Shown here: one piece after another, positions 38,727 through 46,086 of the stretch
Position numbering within the stretch: the stretch's first letter is position 1
Layout: every line of letters begins with the position of its first letter
Source: Candidatus Pelagibacter sp. FZCC0015
GTDB taxonomy: Bacteria > Pseudomonadota > Alphaproteobacteria > Pelagibacterales > Pelagibacteraceae
Assembly: GCF_007833635.1 (NCBI RefSeq)
Contig: NZ_CP031125.1
Coordinates: forward strand, 248,001-312,000
Reading direction: 5' to 3'
DNA: 64,000 nucleotides
Position numbers and translations under genes: made by a program
Notes under the pieces: model-generated
The model's database searches: none
Seen by the model: the letters and a program-made list of their open reading frames with translations, nothing else
Told to the model about the DNA's origin: nothing

Positions 38727-38957
38727 ATGAAAAAAGACATACACCCAAACTACCACACTATTAAGGTTGAAATGACTGATGGCACTCAATTTGAAACTAA
38801 ATCAACTTGGGGTGCTGAGGGGGATATATTAAAATTAGAAATAGACCCTAAATCTCATGCAGCCTGGACTGGTGGAAAACAAAAACTAATGGATAAAGGT
38901 AGAATAAGTAAATTCAATAAAAAATTCCAAAACTTTAAATCAGAAAAAAATAGCTAA
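38727..38957 (+). CDS. rpmE: Ribosomal protein bL31
   Basis: Small protein bridging the ribosomal subunits. It has 76 residues: [20 protein letters not shown] at the start, TKSTWG near 25 and the conserved [11 protein letters not shown] near 46. The zinc-binding cysteines of the C+ form are absent, as in many alphaproteobacteria. It immediately precedes the DUF1013 gene with no gap. A promoter candidate lies immediately upstream. Confidence 0.95.
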   Translation: MKKDIHPNYHTIKVEMTDGTQFETKSTWGAEGDILKLEIDPKSHAAWTGGKQKLMDKGRISKFNKKFQNFKSEKNS

Positions 38958-39539
38958 ATGTCAAACGCACCCTTAATGCCAATGGCAACTGCCGTATGGT
39001 TAGTAGAAAATACCACATTAACTTTCAAGCAAATAGCAGATTTTTGTAAATTACATGAAGTTGAAATACAAGGTATTGCAGACGGTGAAGTGGCAAAGGG
39101 TATTAAAGCATATAATCCCATTATATCTGGTCAACTTTCAAGAGAGGAAATTGAACTATCTTCAAAAGACGAAAATAGAGCATTAAATATTAAAAGCAGT
39201 GATATTGAAATTTCAAATAACGAAAAAAAAATAAAGAAATATATTCCTTTATCAAAAAGGCAAGATAAACCCGACTCTGCTTTATGGTTAATTAAACAAC
39301 ACAATATATTAAAAGATTCTCAAATAGCCAAGTTGGTAGGCATTACTAAAAATTCTGTAACATCAATTAGAAATAAAAGTTATTGGAATTATAATAATTT
39401 AAACCCAAAAGATCCTGTTGCTTTAAATTTGTTCACTCAAAAAGATTTGGTTGAGGCTATTCAAAAAGCTGAAAGAAGAATAAAAAGAGAAAAAAAAGAA
39501 AAAGAAAAACAAAATAAATCAACCCAAGCATCTGTATAA
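38958..39539 (+). CDS. trcR: DUF1013 cell-cycle transcriptional regulator (TrcR-like)
   Basis: Alphaproteobacterial DUF1013 protein; relatives called TrcR associate with RNA polymerase and cell-cycle transcription. It has 193 residues: PLMPMATAVWLVENTTLTFK near 5, FCKLHEVEIQGIADGE near 28, GLARGIKxYNP-like VAKGIKAYNPI near 45, and a second repeat with SALWLIKQHNILKDSQIAKL near 107 resembling a helix-turn-helix, followed by a charged tail. Its stop overlaps the start of a 22-codon ORF that leads into rpsU. Confidence 0.85.
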   Translation: MSNAPLMPMATAVWLVENTTLTFKQIADFCKLHEVEIQGIADGEVAKGIKAYNPIISGQLSREEIELSSKDENRALNIKSSDIEISNNEKKIKKYIPLSKRQDKPDSALWLIKQHNILKDSQIAKLVGITKNSVTSIRNKSYWNYNNLNPKDPVALNLFTQKDLVEAIQKAERRIKREKKEKEKQNKSTQASV

Positions 39540-39607
39540 TGAATAAAATTAATAGACATAAATTTATAAAAGTGTTATCTAAGCGCTTTTTTGGAGGTAG
39601 TTATTAA
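39539..39607 (+). CDS. Possible 22-codon leader ORF before rpsU
   Basis: It reads MNKINRHKFIKVLSKRFFGG and then SY before TAA at 39605-39607. The ATG shares one base with the trcR stop (TAATG). Its 3' end covers the GGAGG ribosome binding sequence of rpsU and overlaps the proposed rpsU start at 39603. It may exist only to bring ribosomes to rpsU, or it may be chance; no homolog is recognised. Confidence 0.35.
   Translation: MNKINRHKFIKVLSKRFFGGSY
39593..39597 (+). promoter_or_regulatory. Strong ribosome binding site of rpsU
   Basis: GGAGG sits five bases before an in-frame ATT (39603) and lies inside the only in-frame canonical-like start (TTG at 39591). It therefore argues that translation of rpsU begins at ATT. 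Confidence 0.55.
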
Positions 39608-39797
39608 AATAGAAGTTAAAGATAATAATGTTGAACAAGCTTTGAGAGTTTTAAAAAGAAAGCTTCAAAGAGATGGATTCTTTAAAGTTATTAAATTAAA
39701 GAATACTTATGAAAAACCATCAGAAAAGAAAAAGAGAATTCTTCAAGAAAATATAAAAAGAGTTAAGAAATTAAATAAACTCAAAAATAGAATTTAA
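39603..39797 (+). CDS. rpsU: Ribosomal protein bS21, probable AUU start
   Basis: Small basic protein of the 30S subunit. Core residues VKDNNVEQALRVLKRKLQRD and FKVIKLKNTYEKPSEKKKRI, with a lysine/arginine-rich tail, are typical. No in-frame ATG or GTG opens the reading frame. TTG at 39591 has no upstream ribosome binding site, while GGAGG at 39593-39597 is well placed for ATT at 39603, giving about 64 residues. An AUU start, as known for infC, would allow control by initiation factor IF3; that is an inference. It precedes the initiator tRNA. Confidence 0.9.
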   Translation: MKIEVKDNNVEQALRVLKRKLQRDGFFKVIKLKNTYEKPSEKKKRILQENIKRVKKLNKLKNRI

Positions 39798-39803
39798 AAA
39801 TAC

Positions 39804-39880
<77 letters not shown>

Positions 39881-39886
39881 ACTTAG

Positions 39887-40585
39887 TTATATTTTAAAAT
39901 TAGATTTTCTGCTATCAACAAGGAAAGCCTTAACTGTTTCTATAGTTAACTGATTGAATGATTTTCCAAATTTTTCTATTTTCTCAATTACAGCTGGAGG
40001 AATAGTTATTATATGGCAGCCCAATTGTTTAGCTTGCAAATAGTTATACGGTTCTCTCACACTAGCCCATAAGATTTCTACATTTTTATAATTTTTTGCT
40101 AATTTTATACTTTTGACAAATTCAGGGATTGGATCTTTTCCAGTATCTCCTGCTCTTCCAGCAAAAATTGATATTATCACTTTTGTTTTTTTATTAATTA
40201 ACTTAAGTATTTTTTCAGTTTGCTTTGCTGTATATACTGCTGTGATATTCAATTTAATATTATTACTATTTAGCTCTTTTATTACATTTCCTGAAAATTT
40301 ATTTTTTGAATTAACCACTGGAACTTTTACATACACATTTTTACCCCAACTATTTATTTTTCTTCCTTGCTCAATCATAGAATCTTGATCATCAGCAAAT
40401 ACTTCAAAAGAAATAGGCTTGTTTTTACAAACTTTAAGTATTTGTTTAGAATAAGATTTATAATCTTTTGCACCAGCTTTTCTCATCAAACTTGGGTTGG
40501 TGGTAAACCCCTTTACAATTGATTTATTATTAAATTTTTTTATTGAGGATATGTCTGCAATGTCGCAAAAAATCTTTGTACTCAT
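39887..40585 (-). CDS. tal: Transaldolase, small (TalC/FSA-like) type
   Basis: Schiff-base aldolase of the short transaldolase/fructose-6-phosphate aldolase group, 232 residues. It shows KGFTTNPSLMRKAG at 25-38, the Schiff-base lysine 87 in VYVKVPV, NITAVYTAKQ near 112, ISIFAGRAGDTGKDP near 138 and ASVREPYN near 174. It completes the non-oxidative pentose pathway with tkt. Transaldolase and F6P aldolase activity cannot be separated by eye. Its 3' end is seven bases from the initiator tRNA on the other strand. Confidence 0.88.
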   Translation of the reverse strand: MSTKIFCDIADISSIKKFNNKSIVKGFTTNPSLMRKAGAKDYKSYSKQILKVCKNKPISFEVFADDQDSMIEQGRKINSWGKNVYVKVPVVNSKNKFSGNVIKELNSNNIKLNITAVYTAKQTEKILKLINKKTKVIISIFAGRAGDTGKDPIPEFVKSIKLAKNYKNVEILWASVREPYNYLQAKQLGCHIITIPPAVIEKIEKFGKSFNQLTIETVKAFLVDSRKSNFKI

Positions 40586-40590
40586 ATGAT

Positions 40591-41985
40591 TTACAAATTC
40601 TTAGTAATATCTTCAGTCATTTTTTTTGCATCTGCAAACAACATCAGGGTATTTTCTTTATAGAATAAATCATTGTCTATTCCTGCATATCCAGGTGATA
40701 AGCTTCTTTTTACAAACAGTACTGACTTACATTTTTCTACATCTAAAACCGGCATTCCATAAATTGGACTTTGTGGATCTGTTTTTGCAACTGGGTTGGT
40801 AACATCATTAGCACCTATAACAAAAGCAACATCTGCATTAGCAAAATCATTGTTTATCTCTTCTAATTCAAAAACTTCATCATAAGGCACATTTGCTTCT
40901 GCTAATAAAACATTCATATGTCCTGGCATCCTTCCGGCAACTGGATGTATAGCATAAGACACTTTAATGTCATTTTTCTTAAGTGTATCTACCATTTCTC
41001 TTAAAGCATGTTGTGCTTGTGCAACCGCCATTCCATATCCTGGAACAATTATAACTGAGGATGCATTTTTCATTAAAAAAGCTGCATCATCAGCATTACC
41101 ACTTTTTACTGGTCTTTGTTCTTTACTTTGACCTCCAGTAGTTTGATCTGTAGCCCCAAAACCACCTAATATTACACTAAAGAATGATCTGTTCATTCCC
41201 TTACACATAATATATGAAAGGATAGCTCCAGATGATCCAACTAATGCACCTGTTATTATAAGAGCTGTGTTTTCTAAAGTAAATCCAATTCCAGCCGCAG
41301 CCCAACCTGAATAAGAATTCAACATTGATATTACAACGGGCATATCAGCACCACCAATAGGAATGATAATTAAAAATCCTATTAAAAAAGAAACTGCAAT
41401 TAATATCCAAAATAAATTAGATGATTGAGTTGAACAAAGATAAAATGTTAATATTACAATCAATATTAATAATAGTGCATTTAATAAATGCTGACCTTTA
41501 AAAGTGATAGGTGCACCAGACATTATTCCTTGTAATTTTAAAAATGCAATAACAGAACCAGAAAAGGTAATTGCACCAACTGCTGCTCCTATGGCCATTT
41601 CTATTAAACTTGCAAGTTTAATATTTCCTGGTGTCCCTAAATTAAAGGCTGCAGGATTTATAAATGCTGAGATTGCAACAAATACTGCAGCAAGACCAAC
41701 TAAACTATGAAAGCCAGCCACTAATTCTGGCATTGCTGTCATTGGAATACGATATGCAATAAATGCTCCTATGCTACCACCGATAGCCAAAAATATTAGA
41801 ACATAAATAAATCCTGATGAAAAATTTCCAACTGAAAGAAATGTAACAGTCACGGCTATTAGCATTCCAATAATTCCGAATAAATTTCCTTGTCTTGAAG
41901 TTTCAGGAGATGATAAACCTCTTAAAGCCAAGATAAATAATACGCCTGAAATTAAATATAAAATTGCAGAAAAATTTGCAGACAT
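40591..41985 (-). CDS. pntB: NAD(P) transhydrogenase subunit beta
   Basis: Membrane and NADP-binding subunit of the proton-translocating transhydrogenase, which makes NADPH from NADH using the proton gradient. It has 464 residues: about eight or nine hydrophobic helices in the first 270 residues, then domain III, with VIIVPGYGMAVAQAQHALRE near 325 binding NADP(H), AEANVPYDEV near 375 and FVIGANDVTNPVAKTDPQSP near 400. It is last in the leftward order pntA1-pntA2-pntB. Confidence 0.97.
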   Translation of the reverse strand: MSANFSAILYLISGVLFILALRGLSSPETSRQGNLFGIIGMLIAVTVTFLSVGNFSSGFIYVLIFLAIGGSIGAFIAYRIPMTAMPELVAGFHSLVGLAAVFVAISAFINPAAFNLGTPGNIKLASLIEMAIGAAVGAITFSGSVIAFLKLQGIMSGAPITFKGQHLLNALLLILIVILTFYLCSTQSSNLFWILIAVSFLIGFLIIIPIGGADMPVVISMLNSYSGWAAAGIGFTLENTALIITGALVGSSGAILSYIMCKGMNRSFFSVILGGFGATDQTTGGQSKEQRPVKSGNADDAAFLMKNASSVIIVPGYGMAVAQAQHALREMVDTLKKNDIKVSYAIHPVAGRMPGHMNVLLAEANVPYDEVFELEEINNDFANADVAFVIGANDVTNPVAKTDPQSPIYGMPVLDVEKCKSVLFVKRSLSPGYAGIDNDLFYKENTLMLFADAKKMTEDITKNL

Positions 41986-41988
41986 AAA

Positions 41989-42297
41989 TTATTTATCCTT
42001 TTTTTTTTTCTTATACATAGCAAGCATTCTTTGAGTAACTAAAAATCCACCAAAAATATTAACTGCCGCCAATACAATTGCTAAAAAACCATAAATGCTA
42101 GAAGATGTGAAAACTTTTCCATCCCCACTTGATAGTGCTGCAATAATTGCACCCACAATGATTACTGATGAAATTGCATTTGTTACAGACATTAAAGGTG
42201 TATGTAAGGAAGGTGTAACACTCCATACAACATAATAACCAACAAATATTGATAAAATAAATATACTTAATCTAAATATAAAAGGATCTATTTCCAT
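41989..42297 (-). CDS. pntAB: NAD(P) transhydrogenase subunit alpha, part 2 (membrane part)
   Basis: A 102-residue protein carrying the membrane helices that in E. coli form the C-terminus of PntA. Segments near 6-28, 35-58 and 68-90; the conserved TPSLHTPLMSVTNAISSVII stretch near 28 marks the family. A split alpha chain is usual in alphaproteobacteria. Three bases separate it from pntB. The lysine-rich tail is probably cytoplasmic. Confidence 0.95.
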   Translation of the reverse strand: MEIDPFIFRLSIFILSIFVGYYVVWSVTPSLHTPLMSVTNAISSVIIVGAIIAALSSGDGKVFTSSSIYGFLAIVLAAVNIFGGFLVTQRMLAMYKKKKKDK

Positions 42298-42301
42298 AAT
42301 T

Positions 42302-43390
42302 CTATTTTATTAAAGTTTTTTCAATAATTTCATCTTCTAAATTAATATTTAATTTATTGTTTTCTTTATCATATAAATTAGAGACAAAATTAAATACATT
42401 TTTTGCATATAAATTAGAAGCCGATACTGGTAATTTATTAAGTATATTTGCCTCACCTAGAATTTTTACCCCATCTTTATCGACAATTTTATCAACTTCA
42501 GTAAAAATAGTATTACCTCCTTGAACTGCTGCTAAATCATAAATTACTGAACCTTTTTGTAAATTTTTAAACATTTCCTCTGTAATTATTTTAGGAGCTT
42601 GTCTACCAGGAATTAATGCGGTGCAAATTACTATATCAATTTTTTTCAAAGTCTCTGCTAATAACTCCTCCTGCTTCTTTTTAAATTCATCAGATGCTTC
42701 TTTCGCATAGCCACCCTCAGTTTCTAAATTCTCAGATCCTTCAACAGTTAAGAATTTACCACCTAAACTTTCCACTTGTTCTTTGGAAGCCATTCTTACA
42801 TCTGTAGCAAATACTATAGCTCCCATTCTTTTTGCTGTTGCAATTGCTTGTAATCCTGCAACTCCCGCTCCAACTACCAACACTTTTGCTGCTGGTATTG
42901 TTCCTGCTGCAGTCATCATCATTGGAATTGCTCTTTCATAAACTTGGAAAGCCTCTATCACTGCTTTGTAACCAGCAAGATTGGCTTGTGAGGATAAAAT
43001 ATCCATTGATTGTGCTCTCGTAATTCTTGGTAGCAATTCTAATGAAAAACAATTTATTTTTTTTGATTTTAAATGTTCTAATTTCCCTTTATTAGAAAAA
43101 GCATTTAGAGAACCTATCAATATTTGATTCTCCTGAAGTAATGATAATTTTTCTTCTTCTAGTAATCCTAATTGAATAATAATTTCAGAGTTCTTAATTA
43201 TTTCTTCCTCATTATCTATTAAACTTACACCAAGATTTTTATAATCTTGATCGCTAAACCCTAAATGAGCTCCATAATTTTTTGGTAATGATAAAGTAAA
43301 TCCCAAGCTTATATATTTTTTTGCTATCTCAGGAGTAATTGCTACCCTTTTTTCGATATTAAGATTTTCAGAAATTGATGCTAATTTCAT
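42302..43390 (-). CDS. pntAA: NAD(P) transhydrogenase subunit alpha, part 1 (NAD-binding)
   Basis: Soluble domain I that binds NAD(H), 362 residues, related to alanine dehydrogenase. It opens with KLASISENLNIEKRVAITPE, then has RITRAQSMDILSSQANLAGY near 122, nucleotide-binding VLVVGAGVAGLQAIATAKRM near 170, and TALIPGRQAPKIITEEM near 258. First of the three pnt genes, 19 bases after the oxidase subunit IV gene. Confidence 0.97.
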   Translation of the reverse strand: MKLASISENLNIEKRVAITPEIAKKYISLGFTLSLPKNYGAHLGFSDQDYKNLGVSLIDNEEEIIKNSEIIIQLGLLEEEKLSLLQENQILIGSLNAFSNKGKLEHLKSKKINCFSLELLPRITRAQSMDILSSQANLAGYKAVIEAFQVYERAIPMMMTAAGTIPAAKVLVVGAGVAGLQAIATAKRMGAIVFATDVRMASKEQVESLGGKFLTVEGSENLETEGGYAKEASDEFKKKQEELLAETLKKIDIVICTALIPGRQAPKIITEEMFKNLQKGSVIYDLAAVQGGNTIFTEVDKIVDKDGVKILGEANILNKLPVSASNLYAKNVFNFVSNLYDKENNKLNINLEDEIIEKTLIK

Positions 43391-43409
43391 TTAAATATAA
43401 GTTGTAATG

Positions 43410-43520
43410 TTATAATAGAAAAATTGCCATTAAAACTAGAACAGATATTACTGCAACAGTTCCCCATAAAACAAATTTAGTAAAATTATTCCAGGTATTT
43501 TTATGGTTTTCATTGTCCAT
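43410..43520 (-). CDS. aa3-type cytochrome c oxidase subunit IV (36 residues)
   Basis: Found by translating the gap between pntA1 and rpmJ. The 36-residue peptide begins MDNENHKNTWNNFTKF and ends in one membrane helix, VLWGTVAVISVLVLMAIFLL. This matches the alphaproteobacterial COX4_pro_2 family in size, polar start and the 'WGTvav...L.lmAlf' helix. Genes of this family commonly lie next to pntA in alphaproteobacteria. It would be a small accessory helix of the aa3 oxidase. No strong ribosome binding site is seen, and it starts four bases past the rpmJ stop. Confidence 0.72.
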   Translation of the reverse strand: MDNENHKNTWNNFTKFVLWGTVAVISVLVLMAIFLL

Positions 43521-43524
43521 AAAA

Positions 43525-43650
43525 CTATTTCTGTCTTGCTTTAAATTTTGGGTTTGTTTTATTAATAATATAAACTCTACCTCTTCTTCTAACTAACTTA
43601 GAGTTTAGATCTCGTTTTTTAATTGATTTTAATGAGCTTTTTATTTTCAT
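43525..43650 (-). CDS. rpmJ: Ribosomal protein bL36 (41 residues)
   Basis: Found by translation of the gap. It begins [18 protein letters not shown], then [20 protein letters not shown] and RQK. This is the C-minus form of bL36, without the zinc-binding cysteines, and matches the usual 'MKVRNSLKSLKKR...RRRGRVYVINKTNPRFKARQ' pattern. The ATG overlaps the TGA of the sugar epimerase gene (ATGA at 43647-43650), so translation is coupled to an envelope gene, an odd pairing for a ribosomal protein. Confidence 0.9.
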   Translation of the reverse strand: MKIKSSLKSIKKRDLNSKLVRRRGRVYIINKTNPKFKARQK

Positions 43651-44534
43651 GATTTATGGGACTTAATAAAGGAACTTATGTAATCTTTCAATTGTAATTT
43701 TCCAAATTTTTGAATTATTTTGTTGTTTTTAGATATTTTTGTTAGTGCTGAGGCATATCGTTCACCTAATCTTGGTTTTAACATTACAATTTCACTATTG
43801 AACATCTTTGCAACCTCTAATATTGAATATGGTTTTTTATTACTAATACTATAATATTTACACTTATTTGCTTTAAAAGCTTTATAACAAACTTCAACTG
43901 TATCACTTATGTGAGTAAACCTTCTAGTTTGTGTCCCAGGTTTAACAACAGTTAAAGGTTTTTTATTTAAGTATTGATTTTCGAAAATGCCAATTACCGT
44001 TGCCATTTCGCCAACATTAATTTGCTTTGAACCATAAACATTATAAAAAAATATAACTTCAAACTTAAAATTAAACCATTTTTTTAAATTTTCTAATAAT
44101 TCTATATTTTTTGATTTTGTGAAAGCATAAGGTGAAAGGTTTTTATCCTCTCCATAGTTTCCTAAACTTGCTGAAGTTGCAGAATATATAAGTTTAATTT
44201 TATTATCTAAACAAAATTTGAATACAGCTTTCGAACCGATTGAGTTTGATCTGTAACATTCATCAAATTTCTTAAAACTTTGGAATATTCTTGCAAATTC
44301 TCCAAAATGAAAAATTGTTTTAATATATTTTTTTTTTCTGTTAAATATTTTGCTAATATTTAATGTACTGCCATAAATGTATTTTACTCTTTTATTTTTG
44401 ATATGATTTTCTTTTTTTCCAGAGGAATAGTTGTCTAAACTAATTATTTTATAATTTGTTTTTTTTAATAAATAGTCAATTAAGTTTGACCCAACAAAAC
44501 CAGCACCACCTGTTACAATTATGAGATTTTTCAT
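43647..44534 (-). CDS. NAD-dependent sugar epimerase/dehydratase
   Basis: Extended short-chain dehydrogenase, 295 residues, of the UDP-glucose 4-epimerase group. NAD motif [15 protein letters not shown] is at 8-22, the Ser of the catalytic triad in [10 protein letters not shown] near 116, YxxxK as YAFTKSKN near 136, and [14 protein letters not shown] near 203. The substrate is unknown; ADP-heptose, UDP-hexose or similar is possible. The start lies only seven bases after the 3' end of the 5S rRNA gene, and the SD-like AGG falls inside the 5S terminal stem. Its stop overlaps rpmJ. Confidence 0.88.
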   Translation of the reverse strand: MKNLIIVTGGAGFVGSNLIDYLLKKTNYKIISLDNYSSGKKENHIKNKRVKYIYGSTLNISKIFNRKKKYIKTIFHFGEFARIFQSFKKFDECYRSNSIGSKAVFKFCLDNKIKLIYSATSASLGNYGEDKNLSPYAFTKSKNIELLENLKKWFNFKFEVIFFYNVYGSKQINVGEMATVIGIFENQYLNKKPLTVVKPGTQTRRFTHISDTVEVCYKAFKANKCKYYSISNKKPYSILEVAKMFNSEIVMLKPRLGERYASALTKISKNNKIIQKFGKLQLKDYISSFIKSHKS

Positions 44535-44541
44535 GTTTTAA

Positions 44542-44658
44542 GCCTGGCAATGTCCTACTCTTCCATGTCTTAAGACAAAGTACCATTGGCGCTGAAAGGC
44601 TTGACTTCCGAGTTCGGAATGGGATCGGGTATTACACTTTCGCAATAATTACCAGGCA
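44542..44658 (-). rRNA. rrf: 5S ribosomal RNA (orphan)
   Basis: About 117 nt on the minus strand. Helix I is a continuous 10-bp pairing of 5' GCCUGGUAAU with 3' AUUGCCAGGC. Inside are the conserved loops CCCGAUCCCAUUCCGAACUCGGAAGUCAAG and the GGAAGAGUAGGA-type loop E/D region (described by sub-motifs CCGAACUCGG and AGAGUAGGA). No 16S or 23S gene is adjacent; polysaccharide genes lie upstream instead. This is the SAR11 arrangement in which hypervariable region 2 separates 23S from 5S. Confidence 0.96.
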
Positions 44659-44717
44659 AAGTTTGTTACTTTATAAAAACAACAATGTAAAGATGAATTT
44701 GTAATAAAAATTTATTT

Positions 44718-44746
44718 ATTAAAAAAAAGTACTTAAAAACTGACAA
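44718..44746 (-). promoter_or_regulatory. Promoter of the orphan 5S rRNA gene
   Basis: On the minus strand TTGTCA (plus 44741-44746), an exact 17-base spacer and TTTAAT (plus 44718-44723): five of six matches in each hexamer. A transcript would start near 44711, about 53 bases before mature 5S. It lies right at the 3' end of the wzz gene. Confidence 0.6.
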
Positions 44747-44752
44747 ACTTAA

Positions 44753-45958
44753 CTAAATTGATTTATTATTTTTTCGAAAATAATGAGAAATAATTACAAA
44801 AACTGATCCAAAAGTTAAACCAAACATAATTGCAACCATAATATATAATCTAGTATTATTTAAGGATTTAGTACTTCCAAGTGAAAAATCATATTTTATC
44901 CAATTTTTTACATTATCATTTTCAATTATACTTATACTCTGCCTAAGTAATTCAGGTGATAAATCGCTTTCTACCTCAATTAATTTTGCCATTACTTTAA
45001 TATACTCAGTTGTATTTAAAATTCTTTGTCTATCAGTTCGATTAAGAATTAACTCAATTTCTTTATCAATTGCCCTATAACCAAGCAAGAAATATGGCAC
45101 TTCTAAAAAAGGTACTTCTATAAGATCTATCAGAGATTTATTTTTAGTAGAGTTCGACCCTTGAGTGGGTTCTAGAAATAGACTTTGTTTAGATTGACCT
45201 AACGACAAACCTTCCATATTTTGTTCTAAGTTAATTTCTTTTGCTATAGTTGATTGTTCTTTTAAATATTCAATACGTGCCATATCTTTTTCTTTCTGTG
45301 CTTTTTCTAAAAGTTCAAATTTAAGATTTAACGAATCTATCTTTCGTTGATTATTTTTTTCAATTATATTTGCTAAATTAGAAATATCTTTAATTACTGA
45401 TTTTTTTACATTTTCCATAACTTTAGCCATTGCTTTGTCAAAAATTTTTTTTCCTTCTTCAATATTTTCCCAAGTAAATGACACGCTATACTTTTCACCT
45501 TGTTTGGTAGGAGTTAAAAAATTAAAAGATCTTGCTAATTTAATTAATAAATCTTGCTTTTGTTCATCAGTTCCATCAAAAGATTTCATAATTGAAATTT
45601 CATTCTCTAAAACTGAAGTTACTGCTTGGTAATTATTAAACTCAACACGGGCTTTATGAAAAATTCTTGAAGGGTTTAAAACATATTTATTAGGAATATC
45701 ACGACCTTCTGTAGCAGTAAGGTCATTAAGTTTTAAGATATCATTGATAACACTATACTTTATAAATGAAGATCTATCACCATGATAAGCAACAGTTGTT
45801 AATTTATATTTTTTTGGAATAGAATTTGAATATACAAGTACTACCAAAACTGAAATTGCTGTTATTATTATAATTTTCCATTTTCCTAACCATAAAGCTT
45901 TAAGTAAATCAACTAAATCTACTTCGTAATGTGTTTTGGTTTGATTTATTTCTGACAT
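44753..45958 (-). CDS. wzz: Wzz-like polysaccharide chain-length protein
   Basis: Polysaccharide co-polymerase of the Wzz family, which sets the length of O-antigen or capsule chains. It has 401 residues. An N-terminal membrane helix is at about 30-50, preceded by DLVDLLKALWLGKWKI, the usual Wzz entry. A large periplasmic coiled-coil-rich domain follows, then a second helix near 372-392 and a basic tail. No tyrosine-kinase domain. Gene closest to the 5S rRNA in the island. Confidence 0.88.
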   Translation of the reverse strand: MSEINQTKTHYEVDLVDLLKALWLGKWKIIIITAISVLVVLVYSNSIPKKYKLTTVAYHGDRSSFIKYSVINDILKLNDLTATEGRDIPNKYVLNPSRIFHKARVEFNNYQAVTSVLENEISIMKSFDGTDEQKQDLLIKLARSFNFLTPTKQGEKYSVSFTWENIEEGKKIFDKAMAKVMENVKKSVIKDISNLANIIEKNNQRKIDSLNLKFELLEKAQKEKDMARIEYLKEQSTIAKEINLEQNMEGLSLGQSKQSLFLEPTQGSNSTKNKSLIDLIEVPFLEVPYFLLGYRAIDKEIELILNRTDRQRILNTTEYIKVMAKLIEVESDLSPELLRQSISIIENDNVKNWIKYDFSLGSTKSLNNTRLYIMVAIMFGLTFGSVFVIISHYFRKNNKSI

Positions 45959-46086
45959 AAAAATTAATTAATTTATTATATAACAAATTACAATACAGTA
46001 AATTCAGAATTTATCTATTTCAAAATCAGTAATTAAAAAAAAAGCAAATTAAATTCGATTTTTGATATTTAGATAGTTTAATTTAT

